From the NCBI GenBank assembly GCA_007135435.1, contig SLIW01000250.1, positions 1 through 6,391 of the forward strand: 6,391 bases of DNA. Direction: 5' to 3'. The notes under the pieces were generated by a model. That model was not told where the DNA came from. It saw nothing but the letters and a program-made list of their open reading frames with translations, and did no database searches. Shown piece by piece: positions 1 through 4,816 of the stretch. Position numbers and translations under genes: made by a program. Origin of the DNA: Natronomonas sp. GTDB taxonomy: Archaea > Halobacteriota > Halobacteria > Halobacteriales > Haloarculaceae. How positions within the stretch are numbered: position 1 is the first letter of the stretch; every line of letters starts with the position of its first letter.

Positions 1-57
1 CAGAAAATCGCGTCGCTCGAAGATCGCCCGAACCGCAAATCGTCGATTGATGACTAC

Positions 58-88
58 CACGCATACGGACGTATACGTCTCACGCATA
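58..88. promoter_or_regulatory. Palindrome between two direct repeats (possible operator)
   Basis: GACGTATACGTC at 68-79 is a perfect 12-base palindrome. It is bracketed almost symmetrically by CACGCATA at 58-65 and 81-88. This arrangement suits a dimeric regulator, but it lies about 160 bases before the transporter start, and any gene to the left is outside the window. The regulatory role is inference only. Confidence 0.25.
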
Positions 89-218
89 ACCACCGGCGGG
101 CGACCGGGTATCGGTACCATGCCGCACGCTCCTCGCGACCTGCGCGCCGACTGAATGCTCTCCAGTACAGGTTGCGTGGCAGCTCACCGATCGTCGGATC
201 GGCCAGTGAGTCAGGTCG

Positions 219-224
219 TTTATC
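219..224 (+). promoter_or_regulatory. TATA-like box of the MFS transporter
   Basis: TTTATC sits 26-31 bases before the ATG at 250, where a haloarchaeal TATA box lies when the transcript is leaderless. The surrounding DNA is GC-rich, so the element stands out. Its position supports the ATG at 250 over the upstream TTG at 172, which would place the box inside the coding region. Confidence 0.5.
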
Positions 225-249
225 TCACAGTCGCTGCAACCGTGATGCG

Positions 250-1647
250 ATGAGCGACGGTTCGTCGGATCCATCCGGCTCTGCGGGTTCGTCGCATCCA
301 TCGAATGCGTCCGGCTCGGCGGCCTCGACCGGGCGGACGGTCGACTACGCCGGCCGGGCCCGCGAGGTCCTGGGCTTCTCGCGGTGGTGGCAGATCGTCG
401 CCGCGGCCGCGATGATGGCGGCGGTCAGTCCCTACCAGTACGCGTGGTCGTCGATCGAGCGGCCCCTGGCCGAGAGCCTCGACATCGCGCTGCCGGCGCT
501 CGGGGCGGTCTTCTCGCTGTACGTCGTCTTCCAGGCACTCTCGCAGATGCCGGCGGGCTGGTGGCGCGACCGCCGCGGCCCCCGGCGCCTCACCTTCGTC
601 GCCGCGATCCTCTCGGGCGGCGGGTACGTGGGCCTGGCGTACGCGACGTCCCTCTGGCAGGTGTACGTCCTGTACTCGCTGGGCTCCATCGGCGTCGGCA
701 TCATCTACACCGTCGCGGTGAACACCGCCGTCAAGTGGTTCCCCGATCGGACCGGCCTCACCACCGGCATCGGCACGATGGCCTTCGCCGGTGGCAGCGC
801 GCTGGTGGTGCCCTACCTGCGTGCGAACGCGACCGTGGAGGCCTACCCGGCGGCGATCCGGAACGTCGGTCTCGTCATCCTGGTCGTCCTTCTGGTCGGC
901 GCGTTCCTGCTCCGGGACCCCGCGGGGGACTGGCTCGGTCTCGAGGACGGTGATCCGGACGTGGAGGGCACCGACGGTCAAGACGGAGAGTCGCGGACGA
1001 CGGAGCTCGCGGCGTCGCTCCGCGGGAAGGCCTACACGACCCGGGAGATGCTGCGGACCTGGCAGTTCTGGCTCCTCTACGCGATGTTCCTCGCCATCGC
1101 CGGGGCGGACCTGGTGGTCATCGCCAACGTGGTCCGCTTCGCCGAGCACTTCGGACTGGCCGCGGTCGTCGCGACCGCGGCGGCGACGCTCCTCCCCCTC
1201 GCGGCGGGCGCGTCCAGGATGGTCCTCGGCGAGGCCTCCGACCGGTTCGATCGCCGGCAGGTGATGGCGGTCTCCTTCGTGCTCGCCGGGCTGTTCCGGC
1301 TCGGCCTCATCGTCACCGGCGCCGCAGACGCCGGCGTCGCCTTCGTCGTCCTCGTCATGTTGGCGATGTTCTTCTCGTCGCCGCTGTACGTCTACTTCCC
1401 CGCCATCCTCGCGGACTACTACGGTGCCGAGCACTCCTCGAGCAACTACGCCGTCCTCTACACCGCGAAGGTCGGTGGCGGCGTCTTCGCCGGCACGGTC
1501 ACCGGGTTCCTGGTCGCGACCGTCGGCTGGGTCCCGACGTTCGCGCTGGGCGGCGGGCTCGCCCTCGCCGCCGGCCTCGCCGCGATCGTGCTGCGACCGC
1601 CGCGCGGCGCCGGGCTCGGGGAACGCCACGGCGCCGTGTCGGAGTAA
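250..1647 (+). CDS. MFS transporter, oxalate/formate antiporter-like
   Basis: This is a 465-residue major facilitator carrier of the cytoplasmic membrane with about 12 hydrophobic segments in two halves. A hydrophilic loop at about residues 225-265 separates the halves. The motif A loop GWWRDRRGPRR (about 103-113) is followed by KWFPDRTGLTTG (about 162-173), a signature I associate with the oxalate:formate antiporter/monocarboxylate branch. The second half repeats the pattern as GEASDRFDRR. The substrate cannot be read from sequence; a small organic anion is a reasonable guess. I chose the ATG at 250 because a TATA-like box lies about 28 bases upstream. The frame extends back to a TTG at 172, but those extra residues look non-coding. 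The first 26 residues are Ser/Gly-rich, contain an imperfect 9-residue duplication and are probably disordered. The gene appears to be transcribed alone, with a 169-base gap to the next gene. Confidence 0.88.
   Translation: MSDGSSDPSGSAGSSHPSNASGSAASTGRTVDYAGRAREVLGFSRWWQIVAAAAMMAAVSPYQYAWSSIERPLAESLDIALPALGAVFSLYVVFQALSQMPAGWWRDRRGPRRLTFVAAILSGGGYVGLAYATSLWQVYVLYSLGSIGVGIIYTVAVNTAVKWFPDRTGLTTGIGTMAFAGGSALVVPYLRANATVEAYPAAIRNVGLVILVVLLVGAFLLRDPAGDWLGLEDGDPDVEGTDGQDGESRTTELAASLRGKAYTTREMLRTWQFWLLYAMFLAIAGADLVVIANVVRFAEHFGLAAVVATAAATLLPLAAGASRMVLGEASDRFDRRQVMAVSFVLAGLFRLGLIVTGAADAGVAFVVLVMLAMFFSSPLYVYFPAILADYYGAEHSSSNYAVLYTAKVGGGVFAGTVTGFLVATVGWVPTFALGGGLALAAGLAAIVLRPPRGAGLGERHGAVSE
259..302 (+). 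repeat. Imperfect 27-base direct repeat in transporter N-terminus
   Basis: A 17-base stretch at 259-275 recurs at 286-302 with one mismatch (GGATCC against GCATCC in the middle). The period is 27 bases, so frame is kept and GSSDPS reappears as GSSHPS. It lies wholly in the Ser-rich leader before the first membrane helix, where length change should be tolerated. Confidence 0.55.
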
Positions 1648-1816
1648 GTGGTGACGCGGACGTCGGCGGCGTCCCTGACCCCTCACGTCCCCGGTGTCTC
1701 CGAACGAACAGGGGGATCCTGATTGTCCCCGGACCCAACGGGGCGATCCTGGACGACCCGGAGCTCCCCGGATGGAAAACGCAAGTTCTTGAAGGGGTGG
1801 CTCCGAACGCCTCGAC
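1648..1816. other. Intergenic gap between transporter and DUF3054 gene
   Basis: This 169-base gap has no supported gene. A short inverted repeat, GGACG (1658-1662) with CGTCC (1670-1674), lies about ten bases after the transporter stop and might form a weak hairpin, but no T-run follows it. A weak TATA-like element sits near the right end. Confidence 0.4.
1786..1793 (+). promoter_or_regulatory. Weak TATA-like element before the DUF3054 gene
   Basis: TTCTTGAA is centred about 27 bases before the ATG at 1817, the position expected for a leaderless haloarchaeal promoter. The match to a TATA box is poor and the call rests mostly on position. Confidence 0.25.
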
Positions 1817-2230
1817 ATGGCAGCGCAGTCGTTCCTCGAACAGCGCCTCGACGCGAGCACGTGGCCCATCGCCATCGGCGACATCGTCGTGCTGCTGGCG
1901 TTCCTCCTGGTCGGGACGCTCGAGCACTGGCCGCTGGAGCTGATCCTCGCCGACCCGACGATCTACCTCTACGCCGCCGGGCCGTTCGTCCTGGGGTGGA
2001 TCGTCTGTGCACCGCTCGTGGGCGCGTACTCCCCCGGTGGGGGCTCGGCCCCGAACTCCTCGATCCCGCTGGCGATCCGCTCGTGGATACCGGCGGCCAT
2101 CGTCGGCCTGATCGTCCGGGTGGTCGCGGTGCCCGACCGCGGGTTCGACCCGATCTTCGCCGCCATCATGCTCGTCGGCGGCGCGGTCGTCCTGGCGGGC
2201 TGGCGGTTCCTCTACTTCAAGCTCCGGTAG
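1817..2230 (+). CDS. DUF3054 family membrane protein
   Basis: This predicted 137-residue integral membrane protein has four hydrophobic segments, at about residues 17-36, 48-70, 86-104 and 113-134. A Gly-Asp pair lies inside the first helix (GDIVVLLAF, residues 21-29), and a Pro-rich loop containing PNSSIPLAIRSW precedes helix 3. Size, helix number and these motifs match what I know of the DUF3054 family, found in haloarchaea and actinobacteria, whose function is unknown. Few charged residues lie inside the helices, so it is not an obvious ion channel. It ends about 20 bases from the stop of the convergent small gene, with a pyrimidine-rich stretch between. It is separated from the transporter by 169 bases and is probably transcribed on its own. 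The family call comes from memory of the sequence pattern. Confidence 0.75.
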   Translation: MAAQSFLEQRLDASTWPIAIGDIVVLLAFLLVGTLEHWPLELILADPTIYLYAAGPFVLGWIVCAPLVGAYSPGGGSAPNSSIPLAIRSWIPAAIVGLIVRVVAVPDRGFDPIFAAIMLVGGAVVLAGWRFLYFKLR

Positions 2231-2250
2231 CGCTACCCCTCCTCCTCTCC

Positions 2251-2457
2251 CTACTCCTCCTCATTCTCCTCCCCGGCGTCCTCCAGCGCGTCGGCGATGC
2301 GCCCGAGCTGGAGGCCGACGTAACAGAGCGCCTGGGTCTGCATGATCGCCGGGTCCTGTGACCACTCGTCGGTGATGTACGCCGCCTGCTTGCCTGCCCT
2401 GTCGAGCATCTCGGCGTCTCCTGGCATGCGCCACCATTCTCCTGCCGTCCAGTTCAC
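2251..2457 (-). CDS. Small acidic protein of unknown function
   Basis: I do not recognise this 68-residue protein. It is Trp-rich at the start (NWTAGEWWRMPG), has a helical middle with one Cys (QTQALCYVGLQLGRIADALE, residues 42-61), and ends in a poly-acidic tail (EENEEE). Acidity, amphipathic helix periodicity and its position just after the methyltransferase all favour a real haloarchaeal gene. The GTG start at 2457 belongs to a CAGTGA that is duplicated 31 bases upstream, where the other copy supplies the methyltransferase stop. Before that duplication the two genes probably overlapped as GTGA. An ATG at 2427 would give a product ten residues shorter, preceded by AGGAG about 11 bases upstream. 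It is probably co-transcribed with the methyltransferase. It has no membrane segment or signal peptide, and might form a helical dimer or bind a partner protein; that is a guess. Confidence 0.6.
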   Translation of the reverse strand: MNWTAGEWWRMPGDAEMLDRAGKQAAYITDEWSQDPAIMQTQALCYVGLQLGRIADALEDAGEENEEE

Positions 2458-2519
2458 TGTTTTCCCGTCGACCCGTCGTGCAGGTCACTGTTTTCCCGTC
2501 GACCCGTCGTGCAGGTCAC
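2454..2519. repeat. 31-base tandem duplication at a gene junction
   Basis: Two perfect 31-base copies, 2454-2484 and 2485-2515, are followed by the first four bases (TCAC) of a third. On the minus strand each copy ends in GGGAAAACAGTGA. The upstream copy provides the methyltransferase TGA stop (2487-2485). The downstream copy provides the GTG start of the small gene (2457-2455). TCAC flanks the original unit on both sides, fitting slippage or flap-mediated duplication between short direct repeats. The period is not a multiple of three, so the duplication changes gene spacing. Confidence 0.9.
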
Positions 2520-3090
2520 CGTCTCCGGTCTCCCCCGGTTTGACCCCCACGACGGTCATCTCGAACCCGTACTCGATCGGCCGGGCGTCCAGCCCGGCGG
2601 CAGCGACGGCCGCCTGCAGCTCCGCGGAGGTGTAGAACCGCGAGTCGAACCCGACGAGCCGCTCGCTGGCGACGAGGAGGCGCCCGAGCCGGGTCGACCG
2701 GTCGAACTCCCGGATCATGAGGACCCCACCGGGCGCCAGCACCCTGGCGGCCTCCGCGAGACAGCGCTCGTGGTCGGGAAAGTGGTGGAGGGCGTCGACG
2801 AGGAGGACGGCGTCGACCGACCCGTCCGGGTGGGGCAGGTCCGTCGCGCTCCCCTGGATCGCCTCCAGGCCCCGCCCGCGGGCGTGCTCGAGCATCCCCC
2901 GTGCGGGATCGACGACCGCGGCGCCGACCTCCCGGGCGGCGCGGCCGGACCCGCCGCCGACCTCGACGATCCGCTCGAGCTCCCGGTCCGCACAGACCAG
3001 GCCCTTCCGGAGCGCCACCGGGTCGGCTCGCGGCATGACCACGTCGTACACCGGCGCGAAGACGTCGAAGGCCCGCACGTCCCAGCGCAT
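2485..3090 (-). CDS. Class I SAM-dependent methyltransferase (Methyltransf_11/UbiE-like)
   Basis: This 201-residue soluble enzyme has the Rossmann methyltransferase motifs in order. Motif I is IVEVGGGSGR (41-50), which binds SAM. The acidic VDP (60-62) contacts the SAM ribose or the region next to it. GSATDLP (80-86) is the adenine-side loop, DAVLLVDALHHFPD (93-106) is motif II with the family's HHF signature, and LAPGGVLMIREFD (118-130) is motif III. The acceptor substrate is unknown; UbiE-like and small-molecule methyltransferases share this pattern. I start at the ATG at 3090 because a TTAT element is centred about 25 bases upstream. The frame continues to an ATG at 3114, but using it would put that element at the start codon. 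The last 16 residues (from about GETGDGD) lie beyond the last recognisable strand and look like a loose tail. It is the first gene of a probable two-gene unit and diverges from the acetyltransferase. Confidence 0.85.
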   Translation of the reverse strand: MRWDVRAFDVFAPVYDVVMPRADPVALRKGLVCADRELERIVEVGGGSGRAAREVGAAVVDPARGMLEHARGRGLEAIQGSATDLPHPDGSVDAVLLVDALHHFPDHERCLAEAARVLAPGGVLMIREFDRSTRLGRLLVASERLVGFDSRFYTSAELQAAVAAAGLDARPIEYGFEMTVVGVKPGETGDGDLHDGSTGKQ

Positions 3091-3110
3091 ACCGGCAGAA
3101 CGGTCGCCGG

Positions 3111-3119
3111 ACATAACAC
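3111..3119. promoter_or_regulatory. Shared bidirectional TATA-like element
   Basis: ACATAACAC is the only AT-rich spot between the divergent starts. Read forward, ATAA is centred about 26 bases before the acetyltransferase ATG (3141). Read in reverse, TTAT is centred about 25 bases before the methyltransferase ATG (3090). Both distances suit leaderless haloarchaeal transcripts, so one site may serve both genes, with exclusive or alternating firing. Confidence 0.45.
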
Positions 3120-3140
3120 GGTTGCCCCCGTGGCGGTCGT

Positions 3141-3944
3141 ATGGCCGGCGACGGGACGGCGGGCGAACCGGTCCTCCTCGGGTGGCCACCCGAGGGACCG
3201 ACCCTCCGGCTGGACCACCGCCGATTCAGCTACGCCGGCAAGTTCGTCATGTCGAACACCGGGAAGGCGATCGTCCCGTCGGCGGGCGGGACGTCTTCTG
3301 GGGACCGTGCCCGGGGGCTGTTCGACGACGGCGTCTCCGGAAAGGACGACCCTGGACTCCCTGGCGGTGACGACGCCGGGCTCCCTGGCGGTGACGACGC
3401 CGGGCTCCCTGGCGGTGACGACGCCGGGTACCACGGCGGGGTCGACGACACGGATCGCGACCGGTCCGACGACGTCCTCGCCGTCGTCTCGTTCAACGAG
3501 GATCGGACCGATCCGGAGACGCTGTGGATCCGGTACGTGTCCGTCCGCGAGGACCACCGCGGCGAGGGGCTCGCGCCACGACTGTGCCGGTTCGTGGTCG
3601 AGCGCGCGTCGGAACGGGACTACGCCCGGGTCCGCATCGCGGTCAACAACCCCTTCGCCTACGAGGCGCTCTACCGGGCCGGGTTCTCCTACACCGGCGC
3701 GGAGACCGGCCTGGCCGAACTGGTCCTCGAGCGCCCGACCGTCGGCCCGGTCGAACGGTCGACCGAGCGGTACCAGGCCGGGCTGGACCGGTACCGTGAA
3801 CATGACCGCGACCGTGACCGTGACCTCTCGGCCGAAGAATGGGCATTCCTCGCGAGGAACCAGGACGCCGGCCCGCCGGACCTGCTGCTGCGGTCGGAAC
3901 GGGGGGACCGCTCCGAGGGCTCGACCCGGAACGATTCGTCGTGA
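3141..3944 (+). CDS. GNAT N-acetyltransferase with repeat insert
   Basis: This 267-residue protein of the GCN5-related acetyltransferase fold would transfer acetyl from acetyl-CoA to an amine; the substrate is unknown. The conserved start, VLLGWPPEGPTLRLDHRRF (11-29) and AGKFVMSNTGKAIV (32-45), is followed by an insert of about 65 residues. The catalytic core resumes at VLAVVSFNEDRTDPETLWIR (112-131). The acetyl-CoA loop is RGEGLA (140-145), matching R-x-x-G-x-A. The C-terminal GNAT motif is VNNPFAYEALYRAGF (168-182). The tail carries a DRDRDRD run and an acidic helix (SAEEWAFLARN). The insert (about 46-110) is Gly/Asp-rich with three repeats of DDAGLPGG-type octads and should be disordered. 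From memory, related haloarchaeal proteins go from the GKA(I/V)V segment almost directly to the VAFN segment, so the insert appears lineage-specific. It diverges from the methyltransferase 50 bases away. The ATG fits a leaderless start. Confidence 0.85.
   Translation: MAGDGTAGEPVLLGWPPEGPTLRLDHRRFSYAGKFVMSNTGKAIVPSAGGTSSGDRARGLFDDGVSGKDDPGLPGGDDAGLPGGDDAGLPGGDDAGYHGGVDDTDRDRSDDVLAVVSFNEDRTDPETLWIRYVSVREDHRGEGLAPRLCRFVVERASERDYARVRIAVNNPFAYEALYRAGFSYTGAETGLAELVLERPTVGPVERSTERYQAGLDRYREHDRDRDRDLSAEEWAFLARNQDAGPPDLLLRSERGDRSEGSTRNDSS
3357..3428 (+). repeat. 24-base minisatellite, three perfect copies, in GNAT gene
   Basis: Three identical 24-base units lie at 3357-3380, 3381-3404 and 3405-3428. 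Each begins CTCCCTGGCGG and ends GACGACGCCGGG. Degraded partial copies flank them (about 3345-3356 and 3429-3452). The period keeps frame and encodes LPGGDDAG. Perfect identity at the DNA level, including third positions, indicates recent expansion. Confidence 0.92.
3804..3825 (+). repeat. Hexanucleotide repeat encoding Asp-Arg
   Basis: GACCGC, GACCGT, GACCGT and then GACC follow one another, encoding the DRDRDRD run in the acetyltransferase C-terminal region. This short in-frame microsatellite gives an alternating-charge segment. Confidence 0.6.
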
Positions 3945-4040
3945 TCCCCGACGACGCTGCGTTTCGTAGGGGCTCGCCAACCGCTTCGATGACAACCCAC
4001 CGCGTATGTCGGTCATCCCGGGAGAACCGACCGATACCTG
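3945..4040. other. Convergent gap between GNAT and membrane protein genes
   Basis: The 96 bases between two convergent stop codons hold no supported gene. I see no clear hairpin followed by a T-run, so how transcription ends here is not visible from sequence. Confidence 0.4.
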
Positions 4041-4373
4041 TCACCCGGCCCCGTGCCCACCCGTCTCCTCGAGTCTCCGCTGGAGGATGTGCTCCTTCCG
4101 CATGAGGTCGGTGGCGAGGGCCATGCCGAGGGCCATCGGCCAGAGGACGACCACCGTCGCCCCGACGCCGAGGAAGGGGTGAACCAGACCCGTCGCCGCC
4201 CACCGAAGGATCGCCAGACACGCCAGGGTACAGAGGACGCTCCCGAGCGTCGGCGGGAGCATCGCCCGGTTCGCGGTCGGCTGTGCCAGCCCCCAGTCGA
4301 CCACCGGTCTGAGACCCGTCCGCCGCGCGGCGAGGATCCACCGCCGGCCCTTGTACGGGGACGTCGGGGTCAT
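4041..4373 (-). CDS. Small two-helix membrane protein, unknown function
   Basis: This predicted 110-residue membrane protein is one I do not recognise. A basic, Trp-containing N-terminal region (YKGRRWILAARRTGLRPVVD, residues 7-26) is followed by two hydrophobic segments, at about residues 42-60 and 64-88, joined by a short turn with a His-Pro (GLVHPF). A charged C-terminal helix (DLMRKEHILQRRLEET) follows. By the positive-inside rule both ends would be cytoplasmic. The N-terminal part could lie on the membrane surface. It converges with the acetyltransferase and diverges from fen across a long gap. I see no good TATA box 25-30 bases before the ATG at 4373, so a leader transcript or a different start is possible. 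Coherent hydrophobic architecture, a credible end and no competing reading on the other strand support it as real. Confidence 0.6.
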   Translation of the reverse strand: MTPTSPYKGRRWILAARRTGLRPVVDWGLAQPTANRAMLPPTLGSVLCTLACLAILRWAATGLVHPFLGVGATVVVLWPMALGMALATDLMRKEHILQRRLEETGGHGAG

Positions 4374-4507
4374 CGGGGCACTCCGATCGATCCACGCGGC
4401 CGATCAGCAGGCGGATCGGCGTCGACCGGCTGGGGGGTCGGACCGGTCGGTCCGTGAGAAGCGATCGCGTCGGCGAACTGGATCCTGGTCGGGGTCATCT
4501 CCCAGGT

Positions 4508-4643
4508 GTGGATTGGCGTGCGTTGTGGATTGGCGTGCGTTGTGGATTGGCGTGCGTTGTGGATTGGCGTGCGTTGTGGATTGACGTGGGGTGTGGATGG
4601 ACGTGCGGTGTGGGTTGACGTGGGGTGTGGATGGACGCCCTGT
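4508..4643. repeat. 17-base tandem array, eight units
   Basis: Units start at 4508, 4525, 4542, 4559, 4576, 4593, 4610 and 4627. The first four are identical (GTGGATTGGCGTGCGTT). The rest diverge: units 5 and 7 end in TTGACGTGGGGT, and units 6 and 8 carry GTGGATGGACG. Units 5-8 therefore read as a 34-base higher-order pair. The plus strand is almost free of C and A within the array, a strong GT skew. The period is not a multiple of three and the array does not look coding. The identical copies lie farthest from fen and look newest. Confidence 0.92.
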
Positions 4644-4682
4644 ATTAATGGACGGGCGGTTGTGGTAGTTCGGTCGTGTACA

Positions 4683-4716
4683 GTACCGCTGGTACGTCCT
4701 GAAGCCCGATATATGG
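4683..4716. promoter_or_regulatory. Inverted repeat next to an ATATAT box
   Basis: GTACC-GCT-GGTAC at 4683-4695 is an inverted repeat with a 3-base centre. ATATAT lies 13 bases further on (4709-4714) in otherwise GC-rich DNA. If the box is a promoter, forward transcription would begin near 4738, giving fen a leader of about 80 bases. The inverted repeat would then sit just upstream of the TFB-recognition position. The box is self-complementary, so direction is undecided. Confidence 0.25.
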
Positions 4717-4785
4717 CTAGCCCTCCGACGGTCCTGTCGCGTGGGGCGAGAGGTGTCCCCTGCGTGGTCGACGAGACACCGGCGG

Positions 4786-4792
4786 TTTCAAG
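4786..4792 (+). promoter_or_regulatory. Likely TATA-like box of fen
   Basis: TTTCAAG lies 25-31 bases before the fen ATG at 4817, as expected for a leaderless transcript. It is the only A/T-leaning stretch in the 60 bases before the gene. Confidence 0.4.
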
Positions 4793-4816
4793 CGCCCGCC
4801 TGTCCAACGCCCGCCA

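Larger units (their letters stand above)
1..249. other. Left-edge region without a convincing gene
   Basis: I see no supported gene here. One plus-strand frame runs open from the left edge into the transporter frame, but its predicted product is rich in Arg, His and Tyr and does not look haloarchaeal, so I read it as chance openness in GC-rich DNA. The region is less GC-rich than the genes to its right. It contains the palindrome GACGTATACGTC (68-79), two copies of CACGCATA (58-65 and 81-88), and at its right end the likely transporter promoter. A gene tail or start lying mostly beyond the left edge cannot be excluded. Confidence 0.5.
4374..4816. other. Long intergenic region upstream of fen
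   Basis: This 443-base gap separates the divergent membrane protein and fen genes and has no convincing gene. In order it holds an inverted repeat CGGACC-GGTC-GGTCCG (4439-4454), the 17-base tandem array (4508-4643), a TATTAA (4643-4648), the palindrome GTACC-GCT-GGTAC (4683-4695), an ATATAT (4709-4714), and the likely fen core promoter. On the minus strand a long frame runs through the array, but it continues as the antisense of fen and is an artefact of GC-rich codon use. Confidence 0.6.

Noticed and set aside
1..249. Extension of the transporter frame to the left edge, or a TTG start at 172
   Set aside because: The translated segment is basic and non-haloarchaeal in composition, and a TATA-like box at 219-224 fits a leaderless start at 250.
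220..1884. A 554-codon open frame on the minus strand across the transporter
   Set aside because: It is antisense to a clear MFS protein. The product is a low-complexity Arg/Gly/Asp mixture typical of antisense GC-rich DNA.
2231..2275. Pyrimidine-rich stretch as a terminator between the DUF3054 gene and the small gene
   Set aside because: Most of it is explained as the complement of Glu codons encoding the acidic end of the small protein, and it is C-rich more than T-rich.
2509..3969. Long open frames in both directions across the methyltransferase and acetyltransferase
   Set aside because: They cross two genes with full enzyme motifs in other frames, and they contain the 24-base repeat in a meaningless reading.
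4365..4500. GATGACCCCGAC occurring at the membrane protein start and again about 120 bases upstream on the minus strand
   Set aside because: A 12-base match of a GC-rich sequence is weak evidence of a duplicated start; the upstream copy leads into a short frame of about 42 codons without recognisable content.
4507..4643. CRISPR array
   Set aside because: The 17-base units are contiguous with no spacers, and no cas genes are present.
4508..4643. Replication origin iterons
   Set aside because: The unit does not resemble haloarchaeal origin recognition boxes, no orc1/cdc6 gene is adjacent, and fen is not usually an origin marker.
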